Shown piece by piece: positions 1-4,401 of a stretch of 7,035 bases of DNA; positions within the stretch are counted from its first letter, which is position 1, and each line of letters starts with the position of its first letter. The stretch is from Cyanobacteria bacterium UBA11153 (lineage in GTDB: Bacteria; Cyanobacteriota; Cyanobacteriia; Cyanobacteriales; Coleofasciculaceae): contig DOIX01000151.1 of NCBI GenBank assembly GCA_003511885.1, positions 1-7,035 on the forward strand. Reading direction: 5' to 3'. A model generated the notes under the pieces. That model was not told where the DNA came from. It was given only the letters and a program-made list of their open reading frames with translations, and made no database searches. The position numbers were made by a program, and so were the translations under genes.

Positions 1-306
1 CTGTATAAAGAAAGAAGGTATGCCAGCAAAGGATTTCAAGCATTTTTGGCTTTCTCAAGTCCAAGGATTTTAAATCTTTTTGTTCAAAAACCTGGCCTGA
101 TTGTAGGAAATCCCTGAGTATCCGAAAAGGAAGCAACGGGTGAAACTCTCATAAGGTAAGCTGTGTAGCACATAGATTCGCTTTATAGGCTTTTTCAGCA
201 AACCCTAAGTATCAGTGTGGGACTTATAGCAACCGCCAGGGCGGTTAAGGCGTTCTCGATTCCTGAAACCATTGATTTTCCGACTTTCTTCCCTAGCCCC
301 TAGCCC
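1..306. other. Left-edge region without an identifiable gene
   Basis: No gene can be supported here. Two plus-strand frames are open from the window edge: frame 1 to a TGA at 115-117 (38 codons) and frame 2 to a TAA at 71-73 (23 codons, reading ...MPAKDFKHFWLSQVQGF). Either could be the 3' end of a gene starting outside the window, converging on moaB, but I recognise neither and both are short enough to be chance. The rest holds a hairpin at 231-246 and a C-rich heptamer repeat that begins at 291. I see no tRNA or other RNA gene. Confidence 0.4.
231..246. repeat. Perfect 7-bp inverted repeat (AACCGCC/GGCGGTT)
   Basis: AACCGCC at 231-237 and GGCGGTT at 240-246 are exact reverse complements separated by AG, so the DNA or its transcript can form a tight GC-rich hairpin. 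It lies 61 bases beyond the moaB stop. It could help terminate moaB transcription, although no T-run follows on either strand, or be a copy of a dispersed palindromic element. The structure is directly visible; the role is inferred. Confidence 0.55.
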
Positions 307-314
307 CTAGTCCC
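291..314. repeat. Tandem heptamer repeat CCCTAGC, three units plus three bases
   Basis: The stretch reads as units CCCTAGC, CCCTAGC and CCCTAGT followed by CCC, a period of 7. The moaB stop codon (TAG on the minus strand, 307-309) is inside it, so the repeat supplies the gene's end. Short C-rich tandem repeats of this kind are common between genes in filamentous cyanobacteria and vary in copy number between strains. Confidence 0.7.
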
Positions 315-819
315 TTGCTATACCCAACTGCGTAATGAGGTGAACGAGTTCGGGGATGATAATCTGAGAGAGGGCTAGTTTAACAGCACCTGTAGAACCA
401 GGAATAGAGAAGACGAGTTTGCTCTGATAGATGCCTGCAATCGCGCGCGACGCGATCGCGCGAGAGGCGATTTCCTGGTAACTTAGATAGCGAAATATTT
501 CACCAAATCCCGGTAAAGTCTTGTCCAGCAAGGTGACGAGAGCATCATAAGTAGTATCTCTTGGGGCAATCCCAGTACCGCCATTAAAAATAATTGCCTC
601 AATATCAGAACGTTGAGCCAGTTCTTGAAGATAATCTTGGATGAGGGTTGGTTCGTCTGGGATAATCCTGTAAACAATTACTCCATGACCAGCCTCAAGT
701 AGTAATTTTTGTATAGTTTGACCGCTGCGATCGGTTGGTTGCGATCGCGTATCGCTCACTGTAATAACTGCACAGTTTACCATCCTGTGGCTTGAGTCAG
801 GGTGAGGCTGTGGTGTCAT
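307..819 (-). CDS. moaB: Molybdenum cofactor biosynthesis protein MoaB (MoaB/MogA family)
   Basis: A 170-residue protein of the MoaB/MogA fold, which binds molybdopterin. In organisms lacking MogA, MoaB-type proteins are thought to adenylate molybdopterin before molybdenum insertion, serving enzymes such as nitrate reductase. Visible family marks are the SDTR start of the core (residues 22-25), NGGTG (79-83) followed by APRD with Asp88, PGFGE (103-107), the SRAIASRAIAG segment (119-129) and IPGSTGAV (139-146). Length is normal for the family. The ATG at 819 is chosen because MTPQPHPDSS resembles the short leader of cyanobacterial MoaB proteins. ATGs at 855, 876 and 921 are in frame but translate a purine-rich intergenic tract, and the last overlaps psb28. 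The ATG at 855 has the better ribosome site, so the start is uncertain. The gene lies 64 bases after psb28 on the same strand. Confidence 0.93.
   Translation of the reverse strand: MTPQPHPDSSHRMVNCAVITVSDTRSQPTDRSGQTIQKLLLEAGHGVIVYRIIPDEPTLIQDYLQELAQRSDIEAIIFNGGTGIAPRDTTYDALVTLLDKTLPGFGEIFRYLSYQEIASRAIASRAIAGIYQSKLVFSIPGSTGAVKLALSQIIIPELVHLITQLGIARD
452..459. repeat. HIP1 octamer GCGATCGC, one of six in the window
   Basis: The palindromic octamer GCGATCGC occurs here and at 741-748, 2689-2696, 4037-4044, 5695-5702 and 6882-6889, roughly one per 1.2 kb and always inside a coding region. Overrepresentation of this octamer (HIP1) is a known hallmark of many cyanobacterial genomes and is the best compositional evidence for the source organism. 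The copy at 452 lies in the moaB SRAIASRA segment. Confidence 0.95.
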
Positions 820-841
820 TGAGTTTTCAGGAATTAGTTTT

Positions 842-879
842 TTCCCACTCCCCATTCCTTCTTCTCCATTCTCCATTAC
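842..879 (-). repeat. Purine-rich low-complexity tract between psb28 and moaB, with a candidate ribosome site
   Basis: On the minus strand this is almost pure purine, built from near-repeats of AATGGAGA and AATGGGGAGTGGG. It holds several in-frame ATGs upstream of the chosen moaB start. GGAG at 864-867 stands 8 bases before the ATG at 853-855, a good ribosome-site distance, which is the main argument for a moaB protein 12 residues longer than annotated. Similar G-rich strings recur near 1371-1424 and, in C-rich form, at 3380-3390. Confidence 0.55.
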
Positions 880-883
880 CCAA

Positions 884-1219
884 TCAAGCCTTAGAGAAGC
901 CCAAACCATGAGATTCAGCATAGCGTTCCATAAAACGCATAAAACGATCCCATTCCTCGCTAGATTTCATTACAATCATTGCTTCTAGGGCTACAGCCTG
1001 TCCGTTGATAAACTTCCCCTTGACCTCTCGCGTTATCAGTTCCCCTTCTTCATCAATCAGATACATCCCCACGATCTCATCGTTTCTGCTAGGATCGATC
1101 GCTTTCGGTTTATCAAAATAAAATGTGGCTGTACCGTTATTTCCACTGCGAGAGCGAGTTAGGCGTACATCTGGTACAACTTCTTCGTCAATCCCTTTAA
1201 AAAACTGAATTTGAGCCAT
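884..1219 (-). CDS. psb28: Photosystem II assembly factor Psb28
   Basis: A soluble 111-residue protein that binds transiently on the cytoplasmic face of photosystem II intermediates containing CP47 and helps assembly and repair; it is absent from the finished complex. The whole protein follows the family pattern: [20 protein letters not shown] at the start, the central [20 protein letters not shown] segment (about residues 55-74), and the closing [13 protein letters not shown] and GLGFSKA. There are no membrane helices and no signal peptide, as expected. Length is typical of cyanobacterial Psb28-1. The ATG has a GAGGT ribosome site 13 bases upstream, which is rather distant. trpS is divergent across a 521-base gap, and moaB lies downstream in the same direction. 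The moaB link looks positional, since no functional relation is known. Confidence 0.97.
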   Translation of the reverse strand: MAQIQFFKGIDEEVVPDVRLTRSRSGNNGTATFYFDKPKAIDPSRNDEIVGMYLIDEEGELITREVKGKFINGQAVALEAMIVMKSSEEWDRFMRFMERYAESHGLGFSKA

Positions 1220-1232
1220 TATCAGTCTAATT

Positions 1233-1237
1233 ACCTC
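1233..1237 (-). promoter_or_regulatory. psb28 ribosome binding site (GAGGT)
   Basis: Read on the minus strand, GAGGT followed by AA lies 13 bases before the psb28 ATG. The match to the anti-Shine-Dalgarno sequence is good but the spacing is longer than the usual 5-9 bases, so its strength is uncertain. Confidence 0.45.
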
Positions 1238-1240
1238 ATA

Positions 1241-1260
1241 TAAGGGCGATTTTGCCCTAA
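1241..1260 (-). promoter_or_regulatory. Hairpin in the psb28 leader
   Basis: On the plus strand TAAGGGCGATTTTGCCCTAA: AGGGC (1243-1247) pairs with GCCCT (1254-1258) around a 6-base loop, and one mismatch separates this from an outer T-A pair. It ends 21 bases before the psb28 ATG, so any transcript starting further upstream carries it next to the ribosome site. A near copy of the sequence (GGGCGATTCTTGCCC) stands at 7001-7015. Confidence 0.45.
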
Positions 1261-1322
1261 ATCATTAAATTCCTTTCAGCTATTTTGATTCGCTGACTAC
1301 CCCGTTCCGGAAGACCCGGATC

Positions 1323-1347
1323 GTTAAGTAATATTAAGTTTAACTTA
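1323..1347. promoter_or_regulatory. Operator-like TTAAGT repeats upstream of psb28
   Basis: TTAAGT occurs at 1324-1329 and again at 1334-1339, exactly 10 bases apart and so on the same face of the helix. An overlapping inverted repeat TAAGTTTAACTTA spans 1335-1347. The 8-2-8 spacing recalls the HLR1 site of the response regulator RpaB, which controls many photosystem genes, but each half deviates from that consensus at two or three positions. The repeats are directly visible; a regulator is only inferred. Confidence 0.35.
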
Positions 1348-1370
1348 TTTTGATCGACTATGGAAAATTT

Positions 1371-1434
1371 CTGGGGGAATGGGGAAGTGGGACAGCAGAT
1401 GCCCTGATGGGGAGTGGGAGAAGGGATGCCCTGA
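1371..1434. repeat. G-rich low-complexity tract with duplicated GATGCCCTGA
   Basis: The plus strand reads as runs of GGGGGAATGGGGAAGTGGG and GGGGAGTGGGAGAAGGG, interrupted by two exact copies of GATGCCCTGA at 1398-1407 and 1425-1434 (27 bases apart). The tract resembles the purine-rich strings at the other gene junctions in this window and probably belongs to one dispersed intergenic family. No coding capacity is credible. Confidence 0.55.
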
Positions 1435-1721
1435 AGCTTTGACTCGATATAACCTACCTGTGTTCGATGAAAGAGCCGAAGCTGAAAGCCAGTAAACAAA
1501 AGCTTTACAGCATTTTAAAATCGAATCTCTTAGGTAAGAAATCGATATTACGAGCGAAATTTTGGTAACTAGCATGAAAAAAGTCAAGGGAAAACACCGT
1601 TGGTGCATACTCCTAACTCCAAACTCAGGTGATATGGGGAAAGCGGCTAGCAACAGCTAATGGAGAGTTGGTCAAGAAGCTCGGGTAATGGCAAAATTGA
1701 CTTTAGCGATCGTTCTGGTAC

Positions 1722-1726
1722 GAGGA
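1722..1726 (+). promoter_or_regulatory. trpS ribosome binding site (GAGGA)
   Basis: GAGGA lies 14 bases before the trpS ATG at 1741. An in-frame TAA at 1729-1731 rules out a longer TrpS, so the ATG is fixed even though the spacing is long. Confidence 0.4.
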
Positions 1727-1740
1727 TTTAACTGAATTTA

Positions 1741-2751
1741 ATGGATAAACTGCGCGTTCTCTCTGGAGTTCAACCTACTGGCAATCTTCACCTCGGCAAT
1801 TATCTGGGAGCGATTCGTAATTGGGTGGAGGGTCAAAGTCAGTATGATAATTTTTTCTGTGTGGTAGATTTACATGCCATTACGGTGCCTCACAATCCGC
1901 AAACTCTGGCACAGGATTCTTATACAATCGCGGCACTTTATTTAGCTTGCGGTATTGACTTAGCATATTCGACTATTTTCATCCAGTCTCATGTCTCAGC
2001 CCATAGCGAATTAGCTTGGTTACTTAACTGTATTACTCCGTTAAATTGGCTGGAAGGGATGATCCAATTTAAGGAAAAAGCACTAAAACAAGGACAAAAT
2101 GTCAGTGTAGGATTGCTAGATTATCCCGTATTAATGGCTGCCGATATTCTACTTTATGATGCGGATTTAGTTCCTGTAGGTGAAGATCAAAAGCAACATA
2201 TTGAACTCACTCGGGATTTGGTAATTCGGTTAAACGATCGATTTGGTACTAAAGAAAACCCAGTTCTTAAATTACCAAAACCATTGATTCGTCAAGAAGG
2301 TGCGAGAGTAATGAGTTTGGTGGATGGTACGCGCAAAATGTCTAAATCAGATCCTTCCGAGTTAAGCCGGATTAATTTGCTTGATTCTCCAGAAGAGATT
2401 GCCAAGAAAATTAAGCGTTGCAAAACCGATCCCATTAAAGGATTAGAATTCGATAATCCGGAACGTCCAGAATGTAATAATTTACTAACACTATACATGT
2501 TACTTTCAGGAAAAACCAAGGAAACCGTAGCCGCCGAATGTCAAGATATGGGTTGGGGAAAATTCAAACCATTGTTAACCGAAACCACAATTACTGCACT
2601 TAAACCAATTCAAGATAAATATCAAGAGGTGATGGCAGATAAAAATTATCTGGAATCAGTACTTAAAGCAGGGCGCGAGCAGGCAGAAGCGATCGCAAAT
2701 CCCATTTTAGCCAAAGTTAAAGCCGCTCTCGGTTATACCCAGCCACTTTAA
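1741..2751 (+). CDS. trpS: Tryptophanyl-tRNA synthetase
   Basis: A class Ic aminoacyl-tRNA synthetase of 336 residues that charges tRNA-Trp with tryptophan using ATP, in the cytoplasm. The Rossmann catalytic domain opens with SGVQPTGNLHLGN (residues 8-20), whose HLGN (17-20) is the family form of the HIGH signature. The LDYPVLMAADILLYDADLVPVGEDQKQHIEL region builds the tryptophan and ATP pocket, and KMSKS is at 199-203. The C-terminal half is the usual helical anticodon-binding region, ending in the AIANPILAKVKAALG helix. Length is standard for bacterial TrpS and the gene is intact. The start is secured by an in-frame stop 12 bases upstream. It is a single-gene unit: divergent from psb28 and convergent with the thioredoxin gene. 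No T-box or Trp-rich leader is visible. Confidence 0.98.
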   Translation: MDKLRVLSGVQPTGNLHLGNYLGAIRNWVEGQSQYDNFFCVVDLHAITVPHNPQTLAQDSYTIAALYLACGIDLAYSTIFIQSHVSAHSELAWLLNCITPLNWLEGMIQFKEKALKQGQNVSVGLLDYPVLMAADILLYDADLVPVGEDQKQHIELTRDLVIRLNDRFGTKENPVLKLPKPLIRQEGARVMSLVDGTRKMSKSDPSELSRINLLDSPEEIAKKIKRCKTDPIKGLEFDNPERPECNNLLTLYMLLSGKTKETVAAECQDMGWGKFKPLLTETTITALKPIQDKYQEVMADKNYLESVLKAGREQAEAIANPILAKVKAALGYTQPL

Positions 2752-2850
2752 GCAAATTAAACAACAGATACCAGAAATGGGGGAGACAAGGAAGAAATGT
2801 TTTCTATCCCTACTCCCCACTAGGGCATTCGCTATGCCATGCCCCATTAC
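2752..2850. terminator. Convergent junction between trpS and the thioredoxin gene, with possible hairpins
   Basis: Both flanking genes end here, so termination from both sides is expected. Two structures are visible. GGGGAG (2780-2785) can pair with CTCCCC (2813-2818), with a nested AGAAA/TTTCT stem at 2793-2805. GGGCAT (2823-2828) can pair with ATGCCC (2839-2844), or alternatively GGCAT (2824-2828) with ATGCC (2834-2838). No T-run follows any of them, so this is not a classic intrinsic terminator; such terminators are scarce in many cyanobacteria. Confidence 0.35.
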
Positions 2851-3270
2851 TTAAGCTGCCTTATGCCCCGAATTTTGTAAAACCTTGGATGTAGCAGCTT
2901 TACCCAATATTTCTGGAGACTTGGGTAAAGCAATTTCCCTGATATTTTGCAAAGCTATCCGCAACTCCTCCCGCCCGCGAAAACCTTCGAGTCGTTGAAT
3001 CAAATCGCCATCTTTAAACACAAGCAAGGTAGGTAAGGATTTAATTTGATATTGACTGGTTAGCTTAAGATTATTATCTGCATTCACCCGGACAACTTTA
3101 ACGCGATGGCTTGACGCGCTAGAGGCATCGTTTCCTTGATTCTGGCATTCCTGGAGTAAAGGATTAATCAGGCGGCACAAACCACACCAGGGTGCCCAAA
3201 AATCTACAACAACGGTTGAGGAGGTTTCTAAAACTTCTCGTGTAAAATTCCGCTCGTTAACAGACAGCAT
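2851..3270 (-). CDS. Thioredoxin-like protein with a WCGLC active site
   Basis: A 139-residue cytoplasmic thioredoxin-fold protein expected to carry out thiol-disulfide exchange. The core is clear: the VVVDFWAPWCGLC strand and active site (residues 20-32; Cys29 and Cys32), the buried Asp23, and the cis-proline loop SLPTLLVF with Pro80. The usual WCGPC has Leu31 in place of proline, which in this family changes redox potential and helix geometry. A third cysteine (Cys42) lies in the helix after the active site. A short Ser/Asn-rich insertion (about 44-55) precedes the third strand, and about 25 residues extend beyond the normal C-terminus. The ATG is well supported by GAGGG 6 bases upstream. 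The gene follows Z-ISO after 120 bases. It is a divergent cyanobacterial thioredoxin rather than the main TrxA; the subclass is not assigned. Confidence 0.93.
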   Translation of the reverse strand: MLSVNERNFTREVLETSSTVVVDFWAPWCGLCRLINPLLQECQNQGNDASSASSHRVKVVRVNADNNLKLTSQYQIKSLPTLLVFKDGDLIQRLEGFRGREELRIALQNIREIALPKSPEILGKAATSKVLQNSGHKAA

Positions 3271-3276
3271 CTCGAT

Positions 3277-3281
3277 CCCTC
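3277..3281 (-). promoter_or_regulatory. Thioredoxin-gene ribosome binding site (GAGGG)
   Basis: GAGGG on the minus strand stands 6 bases before the ATG at 3268-3270. It is the best-spaced Shine-Dalgarno site in the window and fixes this start. Confidence 0.65.
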
Positions 3282-3303
3282 AAAAATATAACTAGTTTTT
3301 ATC

Positions 3304-3333
3304 TTTGGGATCATGCTACCGCTATTTGGGATC
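3304..3333 (-). promoter_or_regulatory. Direct repeat GATCCCAAA upstream of the thioredoxin gene
   Basis: Read on the coding (minus) strand, GATCCCAAA occurs at 3325-3333 and 3304-3312, with starts 21 bases apart, or two helical turns. The nearer copy ends 33 bases before the start codon. An AT-rich stretch (ACTAGTTATATTTTTGAGG) lies between it and the ribosome site. The arrangement suits a regulator bound on one face near a promoter; the regulator is unknown. Confidence 0.35.
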
Positions 3334-3369
3334 TTCCGATCTCGAAAAGAGGAGAAATGGCAAATATTA

Positions 3370-3383
3370 GGGGAATATTCCCC
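3370..3383. repeat. Perfect 14-bp palindrome GGGGAATATTCCCC
   Basis: A complete 14-base palindrome 7 bases beyond the Z-ISO stop codon, followed directly by ATTCCCCC. It may act as a 3' hairpin or protein site for Z-ISO, or be part of the G/C-rich junction strings seen elsewhere in the window. No T-run accompanies it. Confidence 0.5.
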
Positions 3384-3390
3384 ATTCCCC

Positions 3391-4107
3391 CTACCACGGA
3401 ACTTTTCCTGTGGTTTCCATTAACCAAGGGTGCGCCCACCAGAGCAATCCGATGAACCCCATCACTCCCAGATAAGATGGGCGAAGAAATTCTTCAAGTT
3501 TGAGAGTTTGGCGTTTCTGAAGAATAGCGAGAAAGGGAATAACAGAGGTACGGGTTTTAGCCAACTCAAACGCTTCACCGTAGCGAGATAACATCCGTCT
3601 ATCGCCATGCCATACTGCAAAAAGATGATGTAGTACTAATCCGATAGAGGTAACCAGGGTAAATGTAGTGCCAATCCAGAGGGTGTGGGCGATACACCAG
3701 ATTACTTGCCCCACCATTTGCGGGTGGCGGGTGATGCGGATGATGCCTGTCTCGTAGAGATGGACTTGAGGTTTTTGAATGGCAGCAATTTCCAGTAAGT
3801 TAAAGGTGGCAGGATAGAGAAAGACAAAGGAAATTGCCGAAAGGATCCAGACAATAGATTGAATACCAGGAATTCCCTGAAGTTGCCATAACTGAATCCC
3901 ATCATAGCGGTGATTGAAAAAGTAAACGATGAGGATAACCGCAAGGGGAAGACTGACAAGGGCAAAGACAACACGATATAACCTAGCACCAATTTTCTCT
4001 TCTCCCCAGGGACGAAGGGCTGCCAACCCACTGTGCGCGATCGCAAATCCCAATAGTAAACCTACCATGACCAGGTGACTGGAGTTAAGCCAAGTTGATA
4101 CCCTCAT
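3391..4107 (-). CDS. Z-ISO: 15-cis-zeta-carotene isomerase (Z-ISO, NnrU family)
   Basis: A 238-residue integral membrane protein that isomerises the central 15-cis double bond of 9,15,9'-tri-cis-zeta-carotene, between phytoene desaturase and zeta-carotene desaturase, in a heme-dependent reaction. It matches plant Z-ISO across long blocks: HSGLAALR, NHRYDGIQLWQLQGIPGI, YPATFNLLE and ETGIIRITRHPQMVGQVIWC with AHTLWIG, then WHGDRR. His25, Cys138 and His141 have the same spacing (113 and 116) that I recall for maize His150, Cys263 and His266, which bind or switch at the heme. About five or six hydrophobic helices are visible, at roughly 12-28, 44-64, 82-102, 131-166 (possibly two) and 213-229. 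The ATG at 4107 is preferred to an in-frame TTG at 4161, because the extra 18 residues look non-conserved. The gene is divergent from rbcR. A generic NnrU/MAPEG-like methyltransferase is less likely given the specific blocks. Confidence 0.93.
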   Translation of the reverse strand: MRVSTWLNSSHLVMVGLLLGFAIAHSGLAALRPWGEEKIGARLYRVVFALVSLPLAVILIVYFFNHRYDGIQLWQLQGIPGIQSIVWILSAISFVFLYPATFNLLEIAAIQKPQVHLYETGIIRITRHPQMVGQVIWCIAHTLWIGTTFTLVTSIGLVLHHLFAVWHGDRRMLSRYGEAFELAKTRTSVIPFLAILQKRQTLKLEEFLRPSYLGVMGFIGLLWWAHPWLMETTGKVPW

Positions 4108-4401
4108 AAAACCTGCTTCAAAATTGCCAGAGATTCTTCCGACATTAGATCCTAGCAACAATTGACAATAATTGTAGTGTCATAAGGATCGGATCCAGGT
4201 TTCAGGCAGATTAGCGACAGGAGTATGGAAACTCTCTTAATGGACATATATTCGACTTGATCCCTTGTTGTGTTACTGTCAATTTCAGCAGAGGTTCGCA
4301 CGTTCGTTTTCTGCAATCCCGTCTTCGGATCGAGTGAACAACTTACATTCGAGATTGTTTTGGGTTGCCTTCCACGCTTTTTCTCCCATAGTGTAGTTAA
4401 T
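4108..4401. other. Divergent intergenic region between Z-ISO and rbcR
   Basis: This 294-base gap holds the promoters of a carotenoid gene and of the Rubisco regulator. Near the Z-ISO side is the inverted repeat at 4158-4175, overlapping a TTGACA (4162-4167, plus strand) and a TACAAT (4171-4176, minus strand). The rest has no gene: frames on both strands are shadows or upstream extensions of rbcR. I searched by eye for NtcA sites (GTA-N8-TAC) and found none. Confidence 0.5.
4158..4175. promoter_or_regulatory. Inverted repeat ACAATT-N6-AATTGT between Z-ISO and rbcR
   Basis: Perfect 6-base arms separated by 6 bases. It lies 50 bases upstream of the Z-ISO ATG and 226 bases upstream of the rbcR ATG. 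LysR-type regulators usually bind interrupted AT-rich dyads of about this size, often between their own gene and a divergent target, so it is a candidate RbcR site. A TACAAT -10-like hexamer toward Z-ISO overlaps the right arm. Function is inferred only. Confidence 0.35.

Larger units (their letters stand above)
1220..1740. other. Divergent intergenic region between psb28 and trpS
   Basis: This 521-base gap must hold the promoters of both flanking genes. From left to right it contains the psb28 ribosome site, a hairpin at 1241-1260, a cluster of TTAAGT repeats at 1323-1347, a G-rich low-complexity tract at 1371-1434, and the trpS leader with its ribosome site. Minus-strand frames of 80 and 102 codons cross it, but they have low-complexity translations running through the G-rich tract and no recognisable domain, so I do not call them genes. 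I see no clear TTGACA/TATAAT promoter pair. Confidence 0.6.

Noticed and set aside
221..280. Possible tRNA-like arm around TTCTCGATTCC
   Set aside because: The T-loop consensus TTCGANTC is not met, and no acceptor, anticodon or D arm can be paired around it.
1257..1653. Two overlapping minus-strand open frames (80 and 102 codons) between psb28 and trpS
   Set aside because: Their translations include low-complexity stretches from the G-rich tract (such as HPFSHSPSGHLLSHFPIPP), show no domain, and they overlap each other in different frames.
1688..1735. Small open frame MAKLTLAIVLVRGFN ending 5 bases before the trpS ATG, a possible leader peptide
   Set aside because: It has no ribosome site of its own and no tryptophan codons, so there is no sign of attenuation; a chance 15-codon frame is likely.
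4108..4161. 18-residue extension of Z-ISO from a TTG
   Set aside because: The TTG has no convincing ribosome site, the added residues are non-hydrophobic and non-conserved in appearance, and an ATG with a family-like start follows at 4107.
4162..4186. TTGACA (4162-4167) with CATAAG (4181-4186) as an rbcR promoter
   Set aside because: The spacing between the hexamers is only 13 bases, well short of the usual 16-18, and the -10 match is poor.
4270..4401. 44-residue N-terminal extension of RbcR from a GTG
   Set aside because: The conserved family start [10 protein letters not shown] begins at the ATG at 4402, and the extension has no resemblance to LysR proteins.
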